Of a DNA stretch of 64,000 bases, positions 26,267 through 34,027 are shown one piece after another; the stretch's first letter is position 1, and each line of letters opens with the position of its first letter. This stretch comes from Symbioplanes lichenis (lineage in GTDB: Bacteria; Actinomycetota; Actinomycetes; Mycobacteriales; Micromonosporaceae): NCBI RefSeq assembly GCF_030709675.1, contig NZ_JAUZQD010000004.1, forward strand, positions 372,001 through 436,000, given 5' to 3'. Position numbers and translations under genes: made by a program. The notes beneath the pieces were generated by a model, which worked only from the letters and a program-made list of their open reading frames with translations, was not told the DNA's origin and did not search any database.

Positions 26267-26628
26267 GACACTCTTTCGGTGCTGTTATTGAAGGTTTGGT
26301 GGATCGCCGCCTGCGGATGGTTGACGGTGCCTTGACCCCCGTAGATGTTGATGACGAAGTTTTCCCGAGCCGACTCGGCCTCCTGTACCAACACGTCGTC
26401 GTGGGACAGTTGCATACGTTCAACGATCCCACGCAGTGCGGTTATGACTTCGAGCAACTCCTCGTGTGGCGTTTCGACGTCCAGCGCGGCTTCCCTACCG
26501 CGTCGCAGTACCTTGTCGCGCAACCTTGCATAGGCAGTCATCACACTGTCCTCGCTGCCCCGCGACAGCGCCGCCACGGCGCCTTGACACATTGCCCCGA
26601 CCACCACGCCGACCGGATCCGGATCCAT
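26263..26628 (-). CDS. Small accessory protein with NIYGGQGTVNH motif
   Basis: 121 residues beginning at an ATG preceded by AAGGAGGT, a near-perfect ribosome-binding site. The first 90 residues are helical (VGVVVGAMCQGAVAALSRGS, then TAYARLRDKVLRRG, and VITALRGIVERMQ). The end is ENFVINIYGGQGTVNHPQAA followed by IHQTFN. This architecture, a helical 'VGAMAxGAxxA' start and a Gly/Asn-rich beta tail, resembles small actinobacterial proteins found beside conflict-system effectors; that likeness is my recollection, not a search result. It is first in a two-gene operon with the 376-residue protein. Confidence 0.65.
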   Translation of the reverse strand: MDPDPVGVVVGAMCQGAVAALSRGSEDSVMTAYARLRDKVLRRGREAALDVETPHEELLEVITALRGIVERMQLSHDDVLVQEAESARENFVINIYGGQGTVNHPQAAIHQTFNNSTERVS

Positions 26629-26749
26629 GAGACCTCCTTGGAAGGATTCCTTCAGCATGCGGGTGAGTACTGCCTACCTGTATGCCAACTTCGGCGTTCG
26701 GCCGGAAGTCTCGCTCCGGAGGCGCACAAGACCGCCAAAACTCTGTAAC

Positions 26750-26958
26750 CGTCGTCGCGCGGCGTGCGGCGAGACGCGCCTGAGCGGGCGTCCGATCCGG
26801 GAGCGCCGGATACACCATGGTCGGGGCCCCTGGAGGTCGCCCGGCTTGAGCGTCAGCATGTCCAGTTCGAGGCAGTGGCCGTGCACCCGGCTCGGCACCC
26901 GCAGCCGGTCCCCGTGGCTGCTCGACAGATACGCGTCCCATAAGTGGTTGATGGCCGT
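26750..26958 (-). pseudogene. Remnant of an MmyB-type regulator C-terminus
   Basis: In one minus-strand frame 26833-26958 reads AINHLWDAYLSSSHGDRLRV, then PSRVHGHCLELDMLTLKPGD. This matches residues near the end of MmyB-type regulators, such as HADRLRVPSPVHGHLDLDLD in the intact gene at 19548-20333. The usual tail seems to continue in another frame (TMVYPALPD, from about 26825), pointing to a frameshift. The helix-turn-helix and most of the ligand domain are missing. Confidence 0.7.
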
Positions 26959-27283
26959 CCAGGTCGGCGTCCGGTGACTCGCGCCAGTCACCACCCGGCC
27001 ATGCACCCGGGGTCCTTGATGAACATAGGTGTACGTCACGTCCACCCTGATGCGAGATCGGCCTGTCCGCCGGTTGTGATCACCATCGATGGCGTGCCAC
27101 GCTTTCCGGTAGCGGGTGGCAGCACGCCCGACTTCCCCGATCCGAGGAGCTGTTCGTGACCTGACCCTTCCCGTTGAGGGAGTTCCCAGCCGGGCGGCAC
27201 CTGCTCGAGGTGAAGACCTCGAGCGGAGTGTGTCCATCTCCGGATCGTCCGGTGATGGCAGGTTGGGAAAGAGGAGGGTCGTC
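26959..27283. other. Gene-free stretch in the accessory patch
   Basis: Open frames exist on both strands, but none has a ribosome-binding site, a plausible protein sequence or a family match. The stretch lies between the MmyB remnant and a tiny membrane ORF and probably holds decayed sequence. GAGGAG at 27271-27276 serves the ORF starting at 27284. Confidence 0.4.
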
Positions 27284-27406
27284 GTGGATGCAAGTGATCG
27301 CGGAGGACGGACGCACCGCTTTCAGATCGTGGTCTGGATCGTCCAGCTGACCGCTGCAGTGGGATCCCTCATCCGCTCGGCGATGGAGGTCCGCGACTGG
27401 ATCTGA
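27284..27406 (+). CDS. Putative 40-residue membrane protein
   Basis: A GTG at 27284, preceded by GAGGAG, opens a 40-codon frame with a charged start (DASDRGGRTHRFQ), one hydrophobic segment (IVVWIVQLTAAVGSLI) and a charged end (RSAMEVRDWI). That is the layout of a small single-pass membrane protein. It has no neighbour on its strand. Small size makes it uncertain; a conserved short protein or chance ORF are both possible. Confidence 0.4.
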   Translation: MDASDRGGRTHRFQIVVWIVQLTAAVGSLIRSAMEVRDWI

Positions 27407-27474
27407 GTGCTGCAGATGGGGCCGGACACCTGTGCGGCCCCATTTGTGTGCCACTTCGAAACCAGCGGCGCGGC

Positions 27475-27752
27475 TCAGAGGCGGCGGATGGCGGCTTCGG
27501 CGTCGGCGAGGTCGCGGTGCGGACGAGTTCGATCGCCCGGACGCGGCGGCCGAGCAGGGCGAGTTCTTCGACCTGCCGCCGTACGTCGGCGTCGAGGACG
27601 ACCGACGGGGCGTTCCCGGACCGGCGCGGAGCGGGCGGGCCAGCCTTCTTCATCTGGGTGCCGACCAGATCGTCGCCGCCGCCGCGACGGGAGGGGGCGA
27701 TGACGGCGGTCAGCAGGACGACCGCGCCGAGGAGGAGAGCTGCGGTCAGCAC
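27475..27752 (-). pseudogene. Frameshifted small protein with ribosomal L7/L12 C-terminal-like end
   Basis: A GTG at 27752 begins LTAALLLGAVVLLTAVIAP, a membrane anchor, then a basic linker and VRRQVEELALLGRRVRAIEL, then VRTAT. Actinobacterial proteins of this type continue as TGLGLADAEAAIRRL, the L7/L12 C-terminal-like helix pair. Here that tail (DLADAEAAIRRL plus stop at 27475-27477) is coded in another frame, so bases are missing near 27515. Unless this is a sequence error, the protein gets a wrong tail (SPTPKPPSAASEP) and the gene is damaged. Confidence 0.65.
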
Positions 27753-27859
27753 GGGTGTCAGCGTAGGGCTCCCAGGAAAGTGACAGGCGCGGTTCAGGGT
27801 GGGCTCGACAGGCGGGGTTACCTTGGGTGATGGACGGCTGGACCCAGGGAGAGGGAACG

Positions 27860-28174
27860 GTGAGCGGCTTCTTCAAGCGGTTGGTGCTCGGCATGGTGGC
27901 CTCGAAGCTGGAGCGCAAGGCCCACCACGGGCACAACCCCATGGTCAACGGCATGCTGCGCGAGGTCAACCATCGCCTCGGCCGCCAGCACCACTACGGG
28001 CAGTACGGCCACCCCGGCTGGCAGGGTGGCCCCGCCGGCCCCTACCAGCATGGCTACCACGGGCACTACCGGCGGCGGGGCGGCGGGTTCCACGGGCACT
28101 ACCGGCAGCGGGGCAGCGGCTACCACGGGCACTACCGCTTCCACGGGCACTACAAGAAGCGGCGCTTCTGGTGA
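27860..28174 (+). CDS. Small protein with C-terminal HGHY repeats
   Basis: 104 residues from a GTG at 27860, preceded by GGGAGAGGGAA. The first half is mildly helical (FFKRLVLGMVASKLERKAHH). The second half is rich in His, Gly, Tyr and Arg, with HGHY occurring four times (HGHYRRRGGGF, HGHYRQRGSGY, HGHYRF, HGHYKKRRFW). Histidine clusters could bind nickel, zinc or copper, or the Tyr/Arg/Gly pattern could favour RNA binding or condensation; neither can be decided from sequence. The TGA stop lies within a 17-bp direct repeat shared with the converging GH3 gene. Confidence 0.65.
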   Translation: MSGFFKRLVLGMVASKLERKAHHGHNPMVNGMLREVNHRLGRQHHYGQYGHPGWQGGPAGPYQHGYHGHYRRRGGGFHGHYRQRGSGYHGHYRFHGHYKKRRFW

Positions 28175-28219
28175 TCAGGAGCGCCGGCCAGCACTGCGCC
28201 GGCTGGTGATCAGGAGCGC
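28168..28219. repeat. 17-bp direct repeat carrying both convergent stop codons
   Basis: CTGGTGATCAGGAGCGC occurs exactly at 28168-28184 and 28203-28219. The first copy carries the TGA of the HGHY-repeat gene (28172-28174). The second carries the TGA of the GH3 gene on the other strand (28210-28212). Each copy has TGATCA, so each could stop either gene. Confidence 0.9.
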
Positions 28220-30531
28220 TCCGGCGTGATCGTGACCGGCGTGTCGAGGACCCGGTTCGGGCCGACGACGCGCCGGTCTCCCGTGAGCGTCACGGTCGCC
28301 GACAGCGGCAGGTCGGTCACCGACGGCCCGGCGAAGAGTTCCACCGCGCCCGGCTCCACGACCCGCCGCAGATCACGGCCGATGAAGGACGTGCGGTCGG
28401 CGTGCACGGTGAAGGTGACCCGGGCGGCGGCGCCGGCGGCGAGCGGGACCCGGGCGAAGCCGATCAGCTGACGCAGCGGGCGGGTCACCGGGGCCTGCAC
28501 GTCGTGGGCGTAGAGCTGGACGATCTCGGCGCCGTCGCGGGGGCCGGTGTTGCGGACCACGAGCGACACGTCGAGCGAGCCGTCCGTGGCCGTTTCCGTG
28601 GCGCTCAGGCCCAGGTCGGCGTACTCGAATCGGGTGTAGGACAGCCCGTGGCCGAAGCCGAAGAGGGGCCGCGGGTCCAGGTTGCTGACGCCCTCGCTCC
28701 ATGTGCCGAGCGGCGGCTGCAGGTACGTCCCCGGCTGCCCGCCCGCCAGCCGCGGCACCTGCACCGGGAGCTTGCCGCTGGGGTTGACCCGGCCGCTGAG
28801 CACGCCCGCGAGCGCCGGGCCGCCCTCCTCCCCCGGCATGAAGGCCTGCACGATCGCGGCGGCCCCGGTGAAGTCGCCCAGCGCGTAGGGGCGGCCGGAG
28901 ACCACGACGAGGACGACCGGCGTACCCGTGGCCAGCAGGGCCGTGACCAGCTCGGCCTGGACGCCGGGCAGGGTCAGGTCGGGGACGTCGCAGCCCTCGC
29001 CGGAGGTGCCGCGGCCGAAGAGCCCGGCCCGGTCGCCGACCACCGCGACGCAGACGTCCGCGTCACGCGCGGCGGCCACGGCGGCCTCGATGCCCGTACG
29101 GTCCTCGTCGCGCACCGGGCACCCGGCCTCCAGCACGAGGGAGTCGCCGGGCAGTTCCGCCCGCAGCGCCGTCCACAGGGAGTCGGCCTCGACGCCGATG
29201 CCGTACTGCGGGTAGTCGCCGAGCACGTGGTTCGGGTAGGAGTAGCAGCCCATGAACGCCTGGGCGTCGTCGGCGCACGGCCCCACCACGGCGATCCGGC
29301 GCGGCGCCGCCCCGGGGGTCAGAGGCAGCACGCCGGTGTCGTTGGCGAGCAGGATGATCGAGCGCTCGGCGATGTCGCGGGCGAGGGCGCGGTGGTGCGG
29401 CGCGTCGAGGTCCGGCACGGGGCCGCCGGGGACCGCGTAGTCCGGGTCGAGCAGCCCCTGCTCGGCCTTCTGCACGAGGACGCGGCGGGCGGCGCGGTGC
29501 ACGACGTCGGGGTCGACGAGGGCCAGCACATCGGGACCGAAGCCCGCGGTGTGCGGCAGCTCGACGTCGACGCCGGCGGTCAGGGCCAGCGCGCCCGCCT
29601 CCGCGGCACTGCCGGCGACGCGGTGCATGGTCTGCAGGAACGGTACGCCCCAGTAGTCGGAGACGACCGCGCCGGTGAAGCCCCACTCGTCGCGCAGGAT
29701 CCCGCTGAGCAGCTCGGCGTCGGCGGCCGCCGGGACGCCGTCGATCTCCGCGTACGAGTGCATGACCGACCGGGCCCCGCCGGCGCGGATGGCGGTCTCG
29801 AACGGGGGCAGGATGATCTCGCGCAGCTCGCGGGGGCCCATGGGCACCGGCGCGTGGTTGCGCGCCGCGCGGGAGGCCGAGTAGCCGGCGAAGTGCTTGA
29901 GGGTCGCGACGATGCCGTGGGTCTCCAGCCCCCGCACGTACGCCGCCCCGAGCATCGCCACCAGGTGGGGGTCCTCGCCCAGCGTCTCCTCGACGCGCCC
30001 CCACCGGTAGTCGCGCACGACGTCGAGGACCGGCGACAGGCCCTGGTGGATGCCGACGGCGCGCAGGTCGTCGGCGATCGCGGCGGCCATCCGCTCGACC
30101 AGCGCCGGGTCGAACGTGGCGGCCCAGGCCAGCGCGGTCGGATAGACGGCCGCGCCGAGCGTGGTGAAGCCGGTGAGGCACTCCTCGTGCATGATCGCCG
30201 GGATGCCGAAGCGGTTGCCGGCCACGACGACGGCCTGGAGCTCGGCGACGCGCTTGCGGCCGTCGGCGGCGGTGACCGGGCTGGTGCCGAAGGGCCGGGT
30301 CACGTGGCCGAGGCCGTGCTCGGCCAGCTCCTCGAGGGTGCGGTTGCCCGCGGCGAAGACCTCCTGCATGGGCGCCACCTCGCCGGTGCTCTCGGTGGCG
30401 AAGCCGGGCCAGGCGCTGCCCAGCTGGGCGAGCTTCTCCTCGAGGGTCATCGCGGCGAGCAGCGCGTCGGCCCGCTCCTCGCTCGAACGCTCCGGATCGG
30501 CCCACACCGGGGCCGGGTGCACTGCGGTCAT
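28210..30531 (-). CDS. Glycoside hydrolase family 3 (beta-xylosidase or beta-glucosidase)
   Basis: 773 residues of GH3: an N-terminal barrel with MTLEEKLAQLGSAWPG, KHFAGYSASRAARNHAPV and nucleophile Asp292 in AVVSDYWG, a second alpha/beta domain, and a C-terminal fibronectin-like domain (NTGPRDGAEIVQLYAHD). No signal peptide, so it is probably cytoplasmic and cleaves imported oligosaccharides. Sequence style (YSASRAARNHAPV) is nearer to the beta-xylosidase branch, but specificity is uncertain. Start is the ATG at 30531 with GGGGAG before it. LacI-type palindromes just upstream match those of the ABC importer at 15.2 kb, whose cargo it may hydrolyse. Confidence 0.93.
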   Translation of the reverse strand: MTAVHPAPVWADPERSSEERADALLAAMTLEEKLAQLGSAWPGFATESTGEVAPMQEVFAAGNRTLEELAEHGLGHVTRPFGTSPVTAADGRKRVAELQAVVVAGNRFGIPAIMHEECLTGFTTLGAAVYPTALAWAATFDPALVERMAAAIADDLRAVGIHQGLSPVLDVVRDYRWGRVEETLGEDPHLVAMLGAAYVRGLETHGIVATLKHFAGYSASRAARNHAPVPMGPRELREIILPPFETAIRAGGARSVMHSYAEIDGVPAAADAELLSGILRDEWGFTGAVVSDYWGVPFLQTMHRVAGSAAEAGALALTAGVDVELPHTAGFGPDVLALVDPDVVHRAARRVLVQKAEQGLLDPDYAVPGGPVPDLDAPHHRALARDIAERSIILLANDTGVLPLTPGAAPRRIAVVGPCADDAQAFMGCYSYPNHVLGDYPQYGIGVEADSLWTALRAELPGDSLVLEAGCPVRDEDRTGIEAAVAAARDADVCVAVVGDRAGLFGRGTSGEGCDVPDLTLPGVQAELVTALLATGTPVVLVVVSGRPYALGDFTGAAAIVQAFMPGEEGGPALAGVLSGRVNPSGKLPVQVPRLAGGQPGTYLQPPLGTWSEGVSNLDPRPLFGFGHGLSYTRFEYADLGLSATETATDGSLDVSLVVRNTGPRDGAEIVQLYAHDVQAPVTRPLRQLIGFARVPLAAGAAARVTFTVHADRTSFIGRDLRRVVEPGAVELFAGPSVTDLPLSATVTLTGDRRVVGPNRVLDTPVTITPERS

Positions 30532-30543
30532 GACACTCCCCAC

Positions 30544-30664
30544 CGAAAGTTCCGGACATCTTCCGGACGGTGCCCGCAGTCTCTCCCGTCCGGTCGCCGC
30601 CGCGCAAGACGGAAACGGCGCCGGTGACCCCGAGGGTCACCGGCGCCGGTCGCTGAAACTTCCG
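30544..30664. promoter_or_regulatory. Two LacI-type palindromes upstream of the GH3 gene
   Basis: CGAAAGTTCCG (30544-30554) lies 13 bp before the start codon and TGAAACTTCCG (30654-30664) about 120 bp before it. Both fit the CGRAA-S-TTYCG family, the second with one mismatch. A LacI repressor could block or loop this promoter. Confidence 0.5.
30616..30648. terminator. Perfect 15-bp hairpin terminator
   Basis: CGGCGCCGGTGACCC (30616-30630) pairs perfectly with GGGTCACCGGCGCCG (30634-30648) around a CGA loop. It lies 20 bp beyond the stop codon of the penicillin-binding protein gene, on the downstream side for leftward transcription, and isolates the GH3 promoter. Confidence 0.85.
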
Positions 30665-30667
30665 GGG

Positions 30668-32830
30668 TCACTCGCCGGGTTTCTTGAACTCCTCCACCGG
30701 CTTGTCCTTCATGTAGTCGGCCATCGTCCGGTAGACCGCCGGGTTGACCACGCCGTGGTCCATCCGGTCGCTGTGGTTGGAGTAGTCGGGGTTGACCAGG
30801 TAGCCGGCCATGACCGACTCCTGCGTGCCGACCACCAGCGAGGCGGTCTTGTCACCGTCGGTGGTGCCGGTCTTGCCGAAGACCGGGTGCCCGACCACGT
30901 CCCGCACCTGCGGCGCGGTGGCCCCGCCGCAGCTGCCGAGCTGGGCCTGGTCGCCGAGCGGGCAGCGGGCCGCGTCGAGGGCCGAGCGGGCCACGTCCTT
31001 GGTGGTGGCCCGGGTGCAGCTGGGCTGGCCGGCGGCGACCTTCGAGCCGTTGGCCGCGGTGATCGACTTGACCGGCGTCGGCTTGCAGTACATGCCGTCG
31101 GCCGCAAGCGTCGCATAGGCGTTCGCGATGTCCAGCGGCGTGGACAGCGTCACCCCGAGCGTGAAGGCGCCGAAGAGGTGCGCCGAGTCCTTCGTGGCCA
31201 CCAGGTCGGCGTCGGCCTTGGCCCGGAACTGGATGCCGAAGCGCTTCGCGACGTCGACCACGTTCTCCGCGCCGGCCTGCTCCTCGAGCGGCACGAAGTA
31301 CGTGTTGACCGACTTGCCGAAGCCCGTCCACATGTTGAACGTGCCGGCCTCCTTCTCCGACGCGTTCCGCGGGCACCAGTACGACGTGCCGGGGCAGGCC
31401 GCGTCCGAGCTGGGCGAGATCGGATAGATCGACTTGTACGTCGAGCCGGCCGTGATCGAGTGGTCGAGCCCCATGCCCTTCTCCAGGGCGGCCACCATCG
31501 TGAACATCTTGAACACCGAACCGGCCTGGTAGCCGGGCAGACCCGTGCCACCGGTGATGATCGGGTTCGTGGTGTAGGGGTACGTGGCCCGCACGCCCTT
31601 GTCCGCCAGCTCGGGGTTGGAGCTCAGCGGGTTCTTCGGGTCGGACGGGTCGTCCAGCTTGTACTTGCGGTTGGCGGCGAGGGCCTGCACCTGACCCGTG
31701 CCGGGCTGCACCGCCGCGAGCAGCAGTGCGTTCTTGCTGTCGTCACTGGTGACGTCGAGGATCTCCTTGCGCGCCGAGGCCTGCGCGTTGAGGTCGAGCG
31801 ACGTGACGACCTTGTAGCCGCCCGTCTTGAGCTGCCGCTCCCGCTCGTAGGAGTTGGCGCCGAACGCCTCCTGGCTCATCCACCAGCGCACGAAGTAGTC
31901 GCAGAAGAAGCCCCAGTTGTTCTTCTGCACCGACACACAGCCGTTGCCGGGCCGCTTGGTCGTCTTGCCGAGCTTGACCTTCTTGGCCTGCGCCGCCTGG
32001 TCGGCGGTGATCATCTTCAGGCTCAGCATGTTGTCGATGATGTAGTTGCGCCGGTCCAGCGCCTGCGGGTAGCCGCTCGCGGTGGTGGGATCGAACGCCG
32101 TCGGCGCCTTCACCATGCCGGCCAGCAGGGCGGCCTCGGCGATCGACAGGTCCTTCGGCTTCTTCTGGAAGTAGACCTGGGCGCCGGCGTAGATGCCGTA
32201 GGCCCCGTTGCCGAAGGGCGCCATGTTGAGATAGCGCTGCAGGATCTCCTGCTTGGTCAGCTCCTTCTCGAGCTGCATCGCGTACTTGATCTCGGTGATC
32301 TTGCGCTCGGGGCTGTCCTTGGTGGCGTCGATCGCCTCCTGCGGCGTCTTGGCCGTGTAGGCGAGCGTCATGCGCACGGTCTGCATCGTGAGCGTCGACG
32401 CGCCCTGCTGCGAGCCGCCCTTGTTGTTGTTGACGAAGGCGCGGGCGACACCTTTGAAGTCGACGCCGTTGTGCGTGTAGAACTGGTGGTCCTCGGCCGC
32501 CACGATGGCGTCCTGCATGTTCTTGGAGATGTCGTCGAGCGCGACGTCGCTGCGGAACTCGTCGTACATGACCGCGAGCTGCGTCTTGCCGTCGGCCGCG
32601 AAGATCCGCGTCACCTGCGGCGCGGCCGGATCGGCCAGCTGGCTGGGCAGCTCGGCGAAGCCCTCGGAGCCCGCCTTGGCCGCCAGGCCCGACATCGCGA
32701 CGGCCGGGAACGAGGCGGCCGCGACCACCACGCCGGCCAGCAACCCGCAGACCACCAACGATCCGGTGTTGGCGAAAAGGGAGCGATCGCGTTTTCGGGT
32801 CCAGAAAGTCACCCGATCCACGTTAGCCAC
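30668..32830 (-). CDS. Class A penicillin-binding protein (transglycosylase/transpeptidase)
   Basis: About 720 residues with one N-terminal membrane anchor (LVVCGLLAGVVVAAASFPAV). The GT51 glycosyltransferase domain has EDHQFYTHNGVDF with its catalytic Glu, GGSQQGASTLTMQ and RKITEIKYAMQLEKELTK. The transpeptidase has SVFK (nucleophile Ser in AGSVFKMFT), SVN (GFGKSVNTYF) and KTGTT. It polymerises and cross-links peptidoglycan outside the membrane. The transpeptidase holds a Cys-containing insert (DAACPGTSYWCPRNAS). Start is uncertain: GTG codons at 32830, 32821 and 32812 are all possible; I list the first. A perfect hairpin follows the stop. Confidence 0.92.
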   Translation of the reverse strand: MANVDRVTFWTRKRDRSLFANTGSLVVCGLLAGVVVAAASFPAVAMSGLAAKAGSEGFAELPSQLADPAAPQVTRIFAADGKTQLAVMYDEFRSDVALDDISKNMQDAIVAAEDHQFYTHNGVDFKGVARAFVNNNKGGSQQGASTLTMQTVRMTLAYTAKTPQEAIDATKDSPERKITEIKYAMQLEKELTKQEILQRYLNMAPFGNGAYGIYAGAQVYFQKKPKDLSIAEAALLAGMVKAPTAFDPTTASGYPQALDRRNYIIDNMLSLKMITADQAAQAKKVKLGKTTKRPGNGCVSVQKNNWGFFCDYFVRWWMSQEAFGANSYERERQLKTGGYKVVTSLDLNAQASARKEILDVTSDDSKNALLLAAVQPGTGQVQALAANRKYKLDDPSDPKNPLSSNPELADKGVRATYPYTTNPIITGGTGLPGYQAGSVFKMFTMVAALEKGMGLDHSITAGSTYKSIYPISPSSDAACPGTSYWCPRNASEKEAGTFNMWTGFGKSVNTYFVPLEEQAGAENVVDVAKRFGIQFRAKADADLVATKDSAHLFGAFTLGVTLSTPLDIANAYATLAADGMYCKPTPVKSITAANGSKVAAGQPSCTRATTKDVARSALDAARCPLGDQAQLGSCGGATAPQVRDVVGHPVFGKTGTTDGDKTASLVVGTQESVMAGYLVNPDYSNHSDRMDHGVVNPAVYRTMADYMKDKPVEEFKKPGE

Positions 32831-32990
32831 GGAGATCCAGCACCACCTCTCAGGGTCACCCCTTTTGCCCACTTGTTGCGACTGTCCTTGCGCCTTGCGT
32901 GACCTGCGCCACGGGAGATCGGCCGCGGCCCTCTATGCCCCGCTGCTCAGCCCGCCACTCCTCGCCTCGCGAGCTCCGATGCGGCGTTCG

Positions 32991-33971
32991 TCACAGCTGG
33001 TCCTCGAACGTGGCGACGCCGTCGGTCGCGGCCGCCGCGGGGAGTCGCTTCTTCGCCGCCGAGTCGCCGTAGAGCGCGTACCGCAGGAACTCGGTGGAGG
33101 TCTGAGTAGTGGCCTCGAAGTCGGCGCTCTCCGTCACGTGGCCGCCGTCGGTGATCGACAGCATGGCCCGCGACCACGGCACCGCCGCGAAAACCGTGTG
33201 CCCCGCCCGGTACGTGACGGTCGTGTCCTTGCGCCCGTGGACGAACAGCATCGCGGCGGCCGGCCCGGAGAACTCGGCGCCCTGGAAGTCGGTGCCGTTG
33301 AACACGATCCCGGCCTTGAGCCGCTCGTCACGGCGCGCGCTGAGGAGTCCCACCGTGGTGATGCCGCCCGCCGAGTGCCCGGCCGCCGCGAGCCGCCCCG
33401 GATGGATCACCGACGTGATCGTGCCGGCCTGGGCGAGCATGAGGTCGATGACGTGCGAGGCGTCCGCCGGCTGGTTGACGATGTCGTCGGCGTTCAGCCG
33501 GCCGGCCTCGTCCGCGGTCCACGACGTGTACGGATAGGTCGGCGCCGCCACCACGAAACCGGCCTGGGCCCAGCGGGTGAGCATGTCCGCGTAGTCCGCC
33601 GGCTGCGACGTGAGCCCGTGGCTGAAGAGCACGAGCGGGTAGCGGCCGCCGAGCGGAGTGACGTCGTCACCGGAGACCGAGGCGGGATACCAGACGGTGG
33701 TGGGCAGCGATCGGTCGTCGCGGGCGAAGTCCAGGACGCGGCGGCCGACGGCGTACGCCCGGCCGGGGGCCGTCCCCGGCGGCGGGGTGTAGGGCGCGGT
33801 GATGTCCCGGGCGGCCAGCGACGACGCGGTCGTCGAGGCGAGGATCGGGACGGCCGACGCGGACGCGACGGTCGCGCCGGACATCCCGATGTCGGTCTCC
33901 GCCGTGCACGCGGCGAGGCTGCCCGCCCCCGCGGCGCCCGCCAGGGCGAGCAACAGAGTCCGTCTACGCAT
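32991..33971 (-). CDS. Alpha/beta-hydrolase lipoprotein (chlorophyllase/PAF-acetylhydrolase-like)
   Basis: 326 residues with an N-terminal RRRTLLLALAGAAGAGSLAAC, a basic start plus lipobox, so probably a membrane-anchored lipoprotein. The hydrolase core has LVLFSHGLTSQ (oxyanion loop), nucleophile Ser in AAGHSAGGITT, an acid in FVHGRKDTTV and His in TDGGHVTES. This pattern matches secreted hydrolases related to chlorophyllase and PAF acetylhydrolase. Substrate unknown, likely an ester. It stands between the PBP gene and the GntP-type permease gene with its own ATG start. Confidence 0.87.
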   Translation of the reverse strand: MRRRTLLLALAGAAGAGSLAACTAETDIGMSGATVASASAVPILASTTASSLAARDITAPYTPPPGTAPGRAYAVGRRVLDFARDDRSLPTTVWYPASVSGDDVTPLGGRYPLVLFSHGLTSQPADYADMLTRWAQAGFVVAAPTYPYTSWTADEAGRLNADDIVNQPADASHVIDLMLAQAGTITSVIHPGRLAAAGHSAGGITTVGLLSARRDERLKAGIVFNGTDFQGAEFSGPAAAMLFVHGRKDTTVTYRAGHTVFAAVPWSRAMLSITDGGHVTESADFEATTQTSTEFLRYALYGDSAAKKRLPAAAATDGVATFEDQL

Positions 33972-34027
33972 GCCGTGAGTCTTGCCCGTTCACCTGTGAT
34001 GATCATGAGAAACGGGCGAGCCGAACG

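Noticed and set aside
26959..27230. Minus-strand frame upstream of the MmyB remnant as a gene
   Set aside because: It has no ribosome-binding site and no family match; only the MmyB-like part downstream is recognisable.
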